DNA of 60,464 bases from Xylaria sp. FL1777 (taxonomy: Eukaryota; Ascomycota; Sordariomycetes; Xylariales; Xylariaceae), in NCBI GenBank assembly GCA_022578965.1, contig MU400743.1, forward strand, positions 1-60,464. The letters run 5' to 3'. Made by a program: the position numbers and the translations under genes. The notes beneath the pieces were generated by a model. It saw only the letters and a program-made list of their open reading frames with translations, made no database searches and was not told the origin of the DNA. Of this stretch, positions 1 through 12,607 are shown one piece after another. The number at the start of each line of letters is the position of its first letter. Position 1 is the first letter of the stretch.

Positions 1-1500
1 ATTAAAACATTTAGTTGTTAAATAAACTTAAAAAAACAAAACTTATAAAACTTTAAAGCAAAAACAAATAAAATTAAAAGCTATAAAAAATACTATAAAA
101 AAAAAACTAATAAAAATAAACAAAGTATTTTTATAGCTTAAATTGCTTTAAATGTAATAAAACAAAAAAGCACTAATAATTAACGCAAAAATTAATACGT
201 TTTAAAAACTAAAGCTAGCAATTTAACTAATTGCTAAAAGTTATTACTATAATAAAACTATAATAAAAAATAATAATAATATTTTATGCTTAAAAAATCT
301 AAAACATAATAAAATATTATAAAATTATTATATAGTATATTATTGCTATTAATACTTATTTAATAAACTAAAAAATAATTAGTTTTTTAAACAAATTACA
401 AAAATAAAAATATAAAACTTTTACGAATTAAAGTAATTAATTATAACTATAGTTTATTATAAAAATTTACAAAAATTTATAACATTTAAAGAAAATTTTA
501 ATTGTATTTATAACATTATTTTAAAAAAATATAAAAATAACTGTTATAAATATTATTAGCTAATTAAAGCATAATTATATTAAAAAATAGTTATTAAAAA
601 TAAAAAAGCTTAAAAACTACGATTTAAAGCTTAACTAAAAACAAAAACAAAATAAAGTGCAATAATATTTAAAGTATAAAATAAAACAAGCATTTAAACA
701 TTTTATAAAAAAAAATCAAAAAACAAAATAAGCACTTGCTAAAAAAGTAGTAAATAGCTAAAAAAACTAAAGCTTTACATAAAGTTTAATATAATAACTA
801 GCAAAACTAATTTAAAGTTAAATTTATATATTAAAAAAAAAAGTATAATATTTTAATTAACTTAAAAATATAAGCTAATATAATTTTATTTAAAGTAGTA
901 AAACAAAATAAAATTTTTTAAAAATATAAATAAAAATTTTAAAAAATTAAAAGATTTAATAAAAGTACTTTTAGCTATAATAATAGTTATATACTTAAAA
1001 AAACTAAATCTTTTAATATATTTATATAAAAACACAAAAAACAAATTGTATTAAATATTACTAATATATTTAATTATAACATTATTTTAAAAATATTATA
1101 GCTAAAAACTAGTAACTTTTTAATTTAATAAAAAGCAAAAACTATTAATTAAGAAAATAAGAAATAAAGCAAAAAAATTAAAAAAATCGCAAAAAAAATT
1201 CTAAACAAAATACTAAAAATATATTACAAATTTTATAAACTATTTAAAAAAAAAGAAAAAAAAAAACTTCTTAAATATAGCTTATAAAATTATTATATTT
1301 TTATTAAAGAAAAATGTTAACTAAAGCTTTATTAAGTATACTATATAAGCTTAAATAAAATAAACGCTTTATAAAAATATATTTAAAAAAATTTAGCAAA
1401 AAAATTCCTAAAAAAATCTTAATTATTTGCTAAATACTTTATAGTACTAATACTTAAAATAAAAAATAAAAAATAACTAATTAATAAAAAAAAAAAACTA

Positions 1501-2420
1501 GTATAGCAAATAGTAATTAATTATTAACTATTAAACGTAATTATTATTACAAATAAATATTTTTTTATTTTATTAATAACTATAAAAAAAAACATTAGCT
1601 AAACAAAATAGTTTATAGTAATTAATATTTTAAATAAATATTATACTATTAAAATAGCTAAAAGAAAAAAATAAAAAACTGCTATATAAACAGTATATAA
1701 ACTATATAAATATATAGTTATGCTATAAAAATTATAAAATATATTAGCTAGCTTTTAATATATAATAATAATAATTCTACGAAAGTTTTTAAATAAATTT
1801 GTGTTTATTTACTTAAATAATATTTTAATTTATTTTAAAACACTAAAAAAACACAAAAAACACGTAATTTAAGTGTTAAAAACACTTAAATAAGCAAAAT
1901 TATAACTTAATATAAAAAAATATATATAGCATATATAAAAAATTAACTTTTTAAAATTTATAATTATTTTAAAACAAATATAAATTTAATAGTTAAAAAT
2001 TAATATAGTATAAAACTAAAAAATATTTAATTTAGCTATTATTATAAATATATAACAAGCATTAAAATTTTTGAACTATATTTAAATGTTAATTTAAAAC
2101 TTTAAAAAAATAGCATTTTATTTTATAAAGTATACAAAGAAAAAATATAAAAGAAAATCCTTTTTAATTTTAAAAAAAGCTTAAAAAACTTTTAAAGAAC
2201 TAAAACTAAAAGTTACTTTTAACTTTATAGTTAAATTACTTAATTTATAAAAAAAAAAAAGCTAAAAATAAATGCTTTAAATAATATAATTATAAAAGTT
2301 TTAAAATAATTAAAAAACAACAAAAAATAGTACTTAGTAGCTTATTACTTTAAAGCATTATAAAACATAGTATTATAATATTTTATATATAATAAAAAAC
2401 TGCTTGCAATTATTATAGCA
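1501..2420 (+). mobile_element. Ty3/gypsy reverse transcriptase and RNase H relic
   Basis: Read in the frame of position 1501, with many stops, the sequence follows the order of gypsy-type reverse transcriptase: a VDYRxLN-like segment (about 1510-1530), a DLRDAYxxIRI-like segment (about 1620-1660), a TxYGLYEYxVMPFGL-like segment (about 1690-1730), then the catalytic YLDD box as Y-L-N-N at 1810-1821. Both aspartates have become asparagine, as expected from G-to-A change. An RNase H-like NYEIYDKELLAI equivalent follows near 2355-2410. The copy cannot be functional. Family assignment rests on recalled conserved motifs; the element class is well supported, the exact lineage is not. Confidence 0.85.
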
Positions 2421-3059
2421 CTTAAAAAGTAAAAACTATTTTTTATAAAAACTATAAAGCTAATTAAAATTTATTTAAATTATTAAAACTTAATAAAATT
2501 TATAACTATACAAAAAATTACTAAACAATATAAAAATTAAATAGTTTTTCTTTTTAAGTTTAACTTTAAAATATGTTATATTAAAAAAAAAAAAAACATT
2601 TAAGCAAACATATTTAATTAACAAAGTTAAAAAAGATTTAAAGTTTTAAAAAAAAACATTTAAGTGTTATATTTTTAAAAAAATAAAAGCTTAAAAGTTA
2701 AAATTATATTTAAAAACTTTATAAATATATAGCTATAATAAGCTTATAACTTAGAAAAGTTAGCATAACTATAAAAACACAAAAAATTAAAAAATAATAA
2801 GCTAATATATAAACATAAAGTTTACTTACTAAAATTTTTATAAAACAAGTTTATTAAAAAATTCTATAAACATTTATTATATAAACACTAAAAAGTAATA
2901 AAAATAGTTTAATAACTATAAAAAAAATATAATTTTTTAAAACTATAAAACATAATTAAATTTATTATAAAAAAATGCAATATTTATAACAAAGCTAAAA
3001 TAGCTTAATATAAGCTTTATAAACTGCTATAACTTATATAAATACTTAAATAAGCATAG

Positions 3060-3200
3060 TATATTATTGCTTAAGATTTTATTATAATATTACTTTTATT
3101 AATTAATTTAGTTATAAAAGTATAATATAATAAAATATAAGTTATTATTAATAAACTTACTAAGTATACTTATTTTTTACTGTTTAAAGAAAATATAATA
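3060..3200 (+). mobile_element. Gypsy-type integrase core relic
   Basis: In the frame of 3075 the sequence reads like the integrase core DFIxxLP...VVVDRLTKYAHFIP with RIP-type substitutions: the VVVDRLTKY part is now V-I-I-N-K-L-T-K-Y at 3141-3167. Spacing after the reverse transcriptase and RNase H relic is right for one gypsy pol polyprotein. The frame differs from that of the upstream relic, so small indels have accumulated as well as point mutations. It is non-functional. Confidence 0.7.
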
Positions 3201-4932
3201 GCTAAATAATTTATATATACTTTTATATATTAATATTTAAATAAGCATAAGCTATTAAAAAAAATTATTTTAAACTAAAATAAATTGTTTATTTTTAAGT
3301 TTAAAACTAGCTTTTTTAAACTTATTAGTATTAAACTAAAGTTTTTAATTGCTTACTACTTATAAACAAATAAACAAACAAAAAAACTAAACTAAATATT
3401 AAAACAATATTTATAAAGTTATATTAACTACTAATAAAACAATTAAATAAAACTATTATTAATAATATAAATTTTATATAATATATTAACAAACAAAAAT
3501 ATAAATATATTTTTATATAAAGCTATTTATAAATAATAAGCAACTATTAAAAAACAAAAAAAAACATTAATAAAAACACTTGCTATTTTAATTATAATAC
3601 CTTAAGCAAAAACTATTGCAACAAAAATTAAAACATTATAAGCTAAACTGTAATTATGCTTTTAATTTTTATAACAATAAATATTAATATATTATAATAA
3701 AAAACAAACTAAAAAACTAACTTTTAAAAAAAGAAATAAAGTTTATTTATTATAATAAAAATAAAATGCAAACATTAATATTTCTTAAATTAAAACAAAA
3801 CAACTAAGCAATAAATTAAAATTTAAAAAACTTAGCTTTTTTAAAATTAAAGAAATTATTTTACTTATTAACTATAAACTATTATTATTAAAAAATATAT
3901 AAATTTACTTTATTTTTTACATTTTTTTATTAAAACTAGCATTTATTAAAATACTTATTAAAATATAACTAAAAATAAAAACAAATTAAAACATTTATAA
4001 AGTTAAAAATATACTAAATTTCCGTTAAAATAATAATAACTTAAAATATTTTATTAAATAAAAAGAATATTTATATATTAATAATATTTAAAAACTTAAA
4101 AAATATTTAAAAACTATTAAAATAGTTATAAATTAGTTTTATTGCTAATATTTTAATTGCTTAAAGCTAAAAAAAAAAAGTTAACTTTAAAAAAAACGCT
4201 TAAAAAATTTTAATTAAACTTAAACAAAATAGCTTATATTGCTTTAGCTTATTTTTTTTGTTGTTTTTGCTTTTTTGCTAACGTTTTTTGTTTTTTTTTA
4301 ATGCGTTTTATTTTGTTTAGTTTATTTAAGAATTAAAGTTTTTGCTAAACTATTTTAATACTTTTTGCTTTTAAAAAACGTTTTTATATGTAAAGCTAAG
4401 CTAATTTGCTTAAAATAAAATTAAAGCTATTTTAAGCTTGTTTTAATTTTTTTTAAACTAAAAATAGCTATTGTTTTGCTTGTTTTTTTTTTTTTTAAAA
4501 CAATAGTGTTTAAAAACTATATTGTTAATTAAGTTAATTAAAACTTCTAATTTATTACAAAAGCAACTAATATATATACATTTAAAACAACAAAACATAT
4601 TATTTATTATTTTATATATTAATAACTAATTAAAGCAGCAAAAATAAAGCATAACTTTATAGCTAATAAAATTAATAAAAAAAGCAAAAACGAGTTTTTG
4701 TTTTGTTTTAAATAAGCAATTAGTTTTTTTAATGCGTTTTAATATTATAATATAAAAAAAAAAAAAAAAAAAAAATACTTATAAAAAATTATTAAAACAA
4801 CAATTTTAAAAGAAAAGAAATAATATTACGAAATTAGCACAAAAATAGCTTTTAAAGCAGCTTAATACTTTTATATATATTATATACCTTTTTTTTTGCT
4901 AGCTAAAGCTAAAATTACGTAATAACTTATTT

Positions 4933-5036
4933 AGCTTACTAAGCTTATAGTAATTTAAAGCTTACTAAGTTTATAGTAATTTAAAGCTTACTAAGCTTAT
5001 AGTAATTTAATGCTTATTAAACTTGTAATAATTTAA
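4933..5036 (+). repeat. 26-bp tandem repeat, four copies
   Basis: Four head-to-tail 26-bp units occupy 4933-4958, 4959-4984, 4985-5010 and 5011-5036. Units 1 and 3 are identical, unit 2 differs at one position, and unit 4 is more diverged. The array lies within the AT-rich block, downstream of the gypsy relic. The near identity of the first three copies suggests the array expanded after, or escaped, most of the mutation that eroded its surroundings. Confidence 0.85.
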
Positions 5037-5214
5037 AAAGAGTTATTACTTTTTTTACCTTTTTTTTGTTTATATAATTATGCACTTTTTATATTTAATT
5101 ACTTATTTAGTTCTAGTTTTTTAGCTATTAATTTTTTATAACTGCTAAGCATTAATACATTTATTACTTTTAATCTTTTAAAACCTTTATTAATGCATAG
5201 TAATAAAAGTACCT

Positions 5215-5400
5215 TAAAAACCTCCCTAATGGACCACTGTTAAAAATCCTATTATTATCTATAAATTAAAACCTTAAAAGCAAACCTGTTATATTAATAT
5301 ATAATAGGTTTATTACAAAAAAATATAATATTTATATAAAAAGGCTAAATAAACTAACTAGCCTTAATTAACTTTTGTATAAAAAATGCCGTATAATAAT
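5215..5400. repeat. Less mutated patch with inverted repeats, possible LTR edge
   Basis: This short patch keeps CC, GG, TC and GA dinucleotides, unlike the rest of the block. It contains a TGTTA-type possible LTR start after GGACCAC near 5232-5243 and a palindrome built on AACCTG/AGGTT at about 5284-5312. Its place between the gypsy relic and the copia relic would suit an LTR boundary, but no second copy is visible in the window, so this is only a suggestion. Confidence 0.35.
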
Positions 5401-5735
5401 ATGTTTTTTAATGCGTACGTAGCGCTTATATAAGCAGCATTTACTAACTAAAAGCTACGTATAACTTTATAGCTACTACTTAAGTAATTAACTTAGTACT
5501 AGCAAATGTTAAAAATTTAAATTATAAAATTAAGTAGCAAATAAATAATTATAACCGCAGATTAACATTTATATTTTTGAACTTAAGCTATATAAAACTA
5601 TTTATTTTTACAAACGGTTTATTTGCAAATAATATTAATATAACTTTATAACTTAGATTTATTATTATACTTGTAATAAAGTATTATACAAAAAAAAACC
5701 TAGCTTTTAAAATTAAAAGAAATATTATATATTAA

Positions 5736-6135
5736 AACTTTAATAAGTGTAAGCAAGTAATGCAAAGTATGCTAACTAATAAATTATATAGTATAATAAA
5801 TAGCTTTAATAGTGCTATAACTTTTTATATAATGCTTTAAAAAATTATAGTTATACTAAAAATACTTTTAATTTTTGCTATATTATGTTTAAACTTAAAA
5901 TTATTATATAACTGTTTAGTAAAGCTAGAAATTATTTAAAAGAAATGCTTTATAATTAATATTATATTACTTAAAAAGTTATACAAAAAAAAAGAAATTT
6001 CTAAAGTATAATAAATTAATAGCAAAAATAATCTAGCTAACGCGTTTATAAAAAAAACATTAAACTAAGTATTAAAAACTTTAGTATTTATAAACTAGTT
6101 AACTATACAAGTAAAAGTATTTATAAAAAAGAAAT
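5736..6135 (+). mobile_element. Ty1/copia RNase H and C-terminal relic
   Basis: The frame beginning at 5736 can be followed for about 400 bp through scattered stops. It shows the order of the copia RNase H end: an RVTRSVLASELY-like segment, a TDSxSLYECLVKLG-like segment (about 5880-5930), an RWIxGKDNxADAxTK-like segment (now I-N-S-K-N-N-L-A-N-A-F near 6018-6050), and a terminal TVxVExWVxR-like stretch. The element is therefore distinct from the gypsy relic upstream and lies on the same strand. Substitutions are mainly D/E to N/K and R/Q/W to stop, consistent with C-to-T and G-to-A change. Non-functional. Confidence 0.8.
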
Positions 6136-8478
6136 AAAAACAACTTTTATATAAATAAATTAAAAAAAAAGAATCAAAAAAAATACTTTTGTACGGAAAT
6201 TGTTATAATAATTATACAATAAGTAAAAAAACAACAAACAAATATATTTAATTTTAAAAAAAACACTAAAAACTATAAAATATTATAAATTTTACATTTT
6301 TTTTTGTACAACTATTTTTTAAGCTATATATAAGTGCTTAATATTTTTTTTTTACTTTTTTTATTAAACTACTATATAATATTTAACTTTTTTTTATTTA
6401 TTTAAGTATAATAATTGCAATAAGCACTATATAATTGTTAAATATATATAGCATACGTATTATTTTAAAATTTTATTACTTATTAATAACCCTAAAATAA
6501 AAAGCTTTTATAGTTTATATAAGCATTTTAGCTATATAAAGCAATTATAATGCTACATAACTAAATAAATATTACACAAAAATAGCTTTTACGATAAATT
6601 ATCTAAGTTATAATAAAAGCAATCGAAGTATTATATAAAATTTAAACCTTAATATTAACTAAAGGCATTAATGTAACTTAAAACTTGTTATTTTTTGTAT
6701 AATAAATAATTATTAGCAAACTACTTAAATAATAAGCTATATAAAAAAAAAACAAAAACATATATTTATATATAATAACTAAAAAAACAATTAATTGTTA
6801 AAATTATTAATTAATAGTTATATAACGTTATAACTACTGTTTTAGTTTATAATATAAAGCTAGCAATTATTAATGTTATATTATAATAAAGCAGCTATTA
6901 TATAAATATATATATATATATATATAAGTATATATATAAGGATAACTAAATATAAAGCTATTATAAGTATATATATATGTATATAAAGCAGCTAATAGCA
7001 AAATAAGCAGCTATATAAAGTAAAAAGTCTAAAAATATAAAAGCAATAAAAAGTACTACAAAATTTAAGCTTTTTTTATAAATAAAGCTTAGCTTTTATA
7101 CTTTAATATATTATTAAACTTACTACTATATAAAAAAAAAACCCTTAATTAACCTTAGTATAAATTGCTTACTGCTAATATTTTACTTTATACTATTAGC
7201 TAACATTAGTTAACTATATAACAATAAAAACAAAGAACTTTAATTATGCTAGTAATAATTAAACTACATAAAGGTTTAAGTGCTTTACTTAAAAAGCAAC
7301 TACTTTTAAACTTAAGCTTTATATAACTACAGAGTTTAAAAAAAGCAAACATATAAGCAACCTCTTTTTTGCAAAAACTAAAGTATTAAGTGTTTAACTC
7401 TTTATAGGACTATTTTTTTTTATTTCTTTTAAATAGCATTATATAAAAAAAATTGCAACTAAAAAAAAAGTAGCTAGTATTAAAATAACTAGTTATTAGT
7501 TATAACTTTTATATATAGTACATATAATAAGTTTTATATAAAAACTACTTTATATAAAAGCTATTATATAAACTAAAGTAATTTTAGTGTTAGTTTAGCT
7601 TATATGCTAGCAAAGTTCTTATATATAAAAAAAAACCTTTGCTTTATATAAACCTTTTTTTCTTTTAAACATATAAAATATAAACAGCTTATAATATAAA
7701 GATTATTATACTTTGTTTTAGCATATATATATTAAACGTACAATTATATAAAGCTCATTTAATATAATTAAACTTTAAAGCTTAATAGTTATAATAGCTA
7801 TTTTTTGCTATTTAAAATATAGTTATTAAATTAGTAATTAGCTATAAAAATTATTAATTATATTAAAAATTTAAACAAAAAAAAAAAGTTAAATTTTAGT
7901 AATATTTAGCATAAAATTATAAAGTATTATTAGTATATAATTATTTTAGTAGTTTAAAAACATTAAAAAATTAAATTTAAGCTTATTTATAAAAAAAAAA
8001 AAGCTTAATTAAAACTTATAAAACTAATAATTAAGTTTTATATATTAAATAGCAAGCTAATAAATTTAAACTATATTATAATAGCTTATAAGCTATTATA
8101 AGTTATTATTATAATAATATATATAAACTATAAAGCTTTAAAAAAATAATATTACTTAATAAATATAATAGTAATAATTTATTTTTAGCTTATAATAAAA
8201 ATAGCTACTAAATAAAAAGTTTATAGTATATTAATAAACATATGCTAAAAAAAAATAAACAAAAATTAAAAGTATTAATAATATAAATATTAAAAAGCAT
8301 TTATAAATAGCTTTATTTTTATAAATAACTAAAATAGCTATTTAACAAAAAAAGTAATTATAGCTTTTAAGTAATATAAGCTATAATATATACTATATAA
8401 CAGTTATTATATAAAAACCTAAAAAGCACAAACTAGCTTTACTTAAATTAGTAATATTTATACATAGTTTTTTAGTAC

Positions 8479-9016
8479 TGTACTCGGGAGATGTTTTTTT
8501 TCTGACATTTATTTTTTTGAGTATAGACCTAACCCTACGTAGTAATTATAAGGTTCTGGGCCAGTATTTAGAAGGCACATAAGTACATATATTGGTAAGT
8601 TGATATAGCAGTAGCTTATCTAGCTACTTACTCAGAAGTATATCCGTGTAGGTGATACCCAAATACCAAAGGGCGTATACGCATAGGAACCCAGAGGGAT
8701 AACCCCGCCATCGGAGCTCCTGTAGAGTCACCAGAAGATAAAATTTTAGCCGCTTTCGCCTCAGTGACCAGCCTGAAGGCTCCCCTCCCCCACTATCTGC
8801 TGTCTGGTATACGCCCCCATGCCACTGTAATCATCACCTCACACTACAGACGCCTCTAAGCACCTTCGTTTTGTAGCTTTTGCTGTCTGGTTAATCACTT
8901 ATCCGGCATTGAGATTCCCTCTGTGGCCCTTTCTACCTACCCTGTTGTTGTATACTGCTCCAGTTCAGCCTGAGCTTTGCGTTGCCGAAGGTCGACTATA
9001 CCAGTCTTATCCGACC
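8479..9016. promoter_or_regulatory. Spacer between AT block and DAHP synthase gene
   Basis: Base composition is normal from about 8480 onward. There is no credible reading frame. A GAGTCA at 8725-8730 (TGACTC on the other strand) is a partial match to the Gcn4/CPC1 general amino-acid-control site (TGACTCA), which would suit an aromatic amino-acid gene, but a single six-base match is weak. The stretch most likely holds the promoter and 5' leader of the downstream gene. Confidence 0.5.
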
Positions 9017-10317
<1,301 letters not shown>

Positions 10318-10804
10318 TAAGTCCAGCCGGTAATCTTCAAAAACTTCCTTCCTCGGTTGAATATGAACAAACACGGTCAAGCAAAAAAAAAAGGAAGGGG
10401 GGGTGATAAAATGAGGTTTAAAAGTGAGGTTTAAAAATGAGGTTCAAAAATGAAATGATTTGGAGTTAAGGTAGAAAGGAGCGGCCGCGGGTACAACTAT
10501 GCTTGAAGAAAATATACCAACGATATAACAAAAGACTCGAAGATAGTTGCTGTCTAGTAATAAGATCTCCTCCCAATACACAAACGAATTCAATATTACC
10601 AATAACACTCTATTTGATCGAGCTATTGATATTAGGACGTCTGCTGAGAATTCAAGCAGTGTCTAGAGAGTATTCCTGATGAGAATGAGGACGAAGACCA
10701 GCTATGAAGTACATATCTACTAAACATATACCCATTACAATGCATTATCCTAACTCTCTAATCTCACCAGTCAGCCCGATTCAAGACGAACGAAGACGCC
10801 TCAT
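10318..10804. other. Intergenic, convergent gene ends
   Basis: This is the space between the 3' ends of the DAHP synthase and DNA glycosylase genes. It holds a purine-rich A/G tract (about 10383-10403) and a short tandem array described separately. No gene is visible. Confidence 0.7.
10408..10459 (+). repeat. 13-bp tandem repeat, three copies plus a degenerate one
   Basis: Units AAAATGAGGTTTA (10408-10420), AAAGTGAGGTTTA (10421-10433) and AAAATGAGGTTCA (10434-10446) are followed by a partial fourth (10447-10459). The array lies in the 3' flank of the DAHP synthase gene. Confidence 0.8.
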
Positions 10805-12607
10805 TCATTCATCCAAGATCCTTAAATCTCCAGTATCCTCATCATACGCGACGCGGCCCTCCTGGACAGCCCTCCGCAACTCATCCGGCAACACGACCTT
10901 CTCGCCCGTAGCCGGATCCCACAGCCAGCCCTCGCGCATCCACATCCAGCGCAGACAAGCACGCAGCTCCTTGTCCCCCGGCAAGACGCGCATCCACTCG
11001 GGCTGGAACTCGCCCTCGCGGCCACCACCATTCCAGTCCTCGGCCTCGCCCCTGAGCACGTCGCGGCAGAAGATGCGCCAGCTATCCAGCGCGTACGGAC
11101 CCTGTGTCATATGCCCGATTTCCCACGCCGAGGTCGTCGTCGTCTTCGCATCAAGAACTTCCTCTCCCTCTTCCTCTTCCTCTTCCCTACCACCACCACC
11201 ACCACCTCCTCCCCCTTCATCTTCTTCCCGACTCTCAGCGCACTGATAATTCCTCACGGCAAACCTCACGCCGCAACGGGGCGGCTCCACGACCCAGAGA
11301 CGCGCGAACCGCTGGATTGTCGCCGCCCGCACGCGCCCGAGCCCGAGGTGCCGGATCCGCGCCACGACGTCGGCGACGTCCGCGTCCGCGAGCGCCGCGG
11401 GCGTCGGGTACCGCGCCATGAGCGCGCGGAACGTCGGGATCGCGGCCTTGCCTGTCGTGCGCACCAGGAACGTCACTGCCACGAGCAGGCGGAAGGGGTC
11501 CGCCGCGAGCTCTTCCTGTATCAGCCCGAAGCGCGGCGCGTCGAGGCGCGGGAAGGGGAGGCTGGAGACGGTGCCGCGGGGTGGTCTTTTCTTGGGGCTC
11601 TTTGATGGTGGTGGGGGTAAATTTGCGCTGGTGAAGTACGGGGATTTCGCTTTGCGTTTTTGCGTCTGGTTTTGCGGTGATGCTGGTGGTTTTCCAGGGT
11701 CGTCTGGAGCTTGGTGGGCTTTGGGAGGTTCTTTCTGTTCGTGCCCGCTGCTCGTTCTTATGGATCTGATGTTCGGGTCTGGTGTGTCTAGAACTCGTAT
11801 CATAGGAATATCAAGCTTAGGCAGAGCCTTCTCTCTTGTGTCATCGTCACCGTCATTATCGATGTCTTCTCCAGGGCTCATAAGTCCCAGAGAATCTACG
11901 AATGTCACACCTCCAGTCGACCCACGTTGAACATCCAGCGACGCGGGGCCTTTACATGCTCGTGTTACTATGGCACCTCCAGATTGTTCCCCCGGAGTCG
12001 TAGATGTCGGCGGTATCGCTCCTTCTAAGGACCCCTTGCGCCTTGTTGCCTTCTGTGCCATTCCTTCACCCTTTAGCCCTCTACCACAGTAGTCATCCTG
12101 TTGGCGCACGGGTACACGCATTTCATCCCAATAGGGAGAGTCCCTCCCATTTTTGCCCCTTCTCTGCTTCTTAGTCGGTACAACTATCTGTGTATCAAGG
12201 GATACACAGGCCTGTTTCGACTTCCTCTTGACGCATGGACGTCCCAGCCTCTGCGGAGGGGACAGGACACGACATGGCTCATCAACGCCGTAAAGTTTCG
12301 ATAGAAAGGCAAGTACATCTTGTCCGTCTAGGGAATTGCGGGAAAAGCCCCGATCTTTCATCGCCGAGGCGCAGCAGATTGCTTGATCCCATTCTTCCAC
12401 GCCTCGGAGCAGACCGAGACGAAGAAAATGTTTGATGTCGTCTTCATGTCCCATTCTGTGCATGGCCACTTCAGCCAAATACGCCCTGTCGTCGTCATCT
12501 TCGACGTCAAAGCCGAACATGAAATCGTTGGTTAATTCACTTGCCTGGCGGTCGGCAGTTGGCGATTTATCTGTGCGCCTAGAAAAATCCATGACACCGT
12601 CGAACAT
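10805..12607 (-). CDS. MBD4-like HhH-GPD DNA glycosylase (mismatch T/U base excision repair)
   Basis: A single-exon frame of 600 residues. Residues about 1-320 are low complexity, acidic then basic, and probably nuclear; no methyl-CpG-binding domain is evident. Residues about 355-575 match the MBD4 glycosylase fold: FGLIQEELAADPFRLLV, the helix-hairpin-helix region around GLGRVRAATIQRF (423-434), and ALDSWRIFC, whose Asp508 aligns with the catalytic aspartate of MBD4. The family removes T or U from G mismatches created by deamination of methylcytosine or cytosine. An unusual insert at about 456-493, containing nine glycines and a run of glutamates, splits the catalytic domain; it stays in frame with no convincing splice signals, so it is probably translated. 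The gene is convergent with DAHP synthase. Substrate preference is inferred from the family. Confidence 0.85.
   Translation of the reverse strand: MFDGVMDFSRRTDKSPTADRQASELTNDFMFGFDVEDDDDRAYLAEVAMHRMGHEDDIKHFLRLGLLRGVEEWDQAICCASAMKDRGFSRNSLDGQDVLAFLSKLYGVDEPCRVLSPPQRLGRPCVKRKSKQACVSLDTQIVVPTKKQRRGKNGRDSPYWDEMRVPVRQQDDYCGRGLKGEGMAQKATRRKGSLEGAIPPTSTTPGEQSGGAIVTRACKGPASLDVQRGSTGGVTFVDSLGLMSPGEDIDNDGDDDTREKALPKLDIPMIRVLDTPDPNIRSIRTSSGHEQKEPPKAHQAPDDPGKPPASPQNQTQKRKAKSPYFTSANLPPPPSKSPKKRPPRGTVSSLPFPRLDAPRFGLIQEELAADPFRLLVAVTFLVRTTGKAAIPTFRALMARYPTPAALADADVADVVARIRHLGLGRVRAATIQRFARLWVVEPPRCGVRFAVRNYQCAESREEDEGGGGGGGGGREEEEEEGEEVLDAKTTTTSAWEIGHMTQGPYALDSWRIFCRDVLRGEAEDWNGGGREGEFQPEWMRVLPGDKELRACLRWMWMREGWLWDPATGEKVVLPDELRRAVQEGRVAYDEDTGDLRILDE

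Larger units (their letters stand above)
1..8478. repeat. AT-rich block of hypermutated retrotransposon remains
   Basis: This block is almost pure A/T with no open reading frame of note and continues off the left edge of the window. GpG, CpC, GpA and TpC are nearly missing, while GCT, GCA, ACA and ACT remain common. Translation of the plus strand recovers stop-filled retrotransposon domains, given as separate entries, so the block is old repeat DNA destroyed by C-to-T and G-to-A mutation, as RIP does in ascomycetes. A less damaged patch lies around 5215-5400. It ends abruptly near 8478, where normal base composition resumes. Stretches 4200-4920, 6140-7980 and 7980-8478 could not be assigned to a family; the last faintly resembles a DDE transposase, but I could not confirm that. 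Confidence 0.9.

Noticed and set aside
6900..6990. TATATA tracts
   Set aside because: Simple TA microsatellite, expected in DNA of this composition; no further meaning inferred.
7980..8400. Possible DDE transposase relic at the end of the AT block
   Set aside because: One frame has an S-H-like and an F-I-V-Y-like segment, but catalytic spacing does not fit Tc1/pogo and the match could be chance in A/T-only DNA.
11104..11930. Plus-strand frames of 105-170 codons
   Set aside because: Antisense shadows of the glycosylase gene with poly-Leu/Pro/His or Arg-rich composition.
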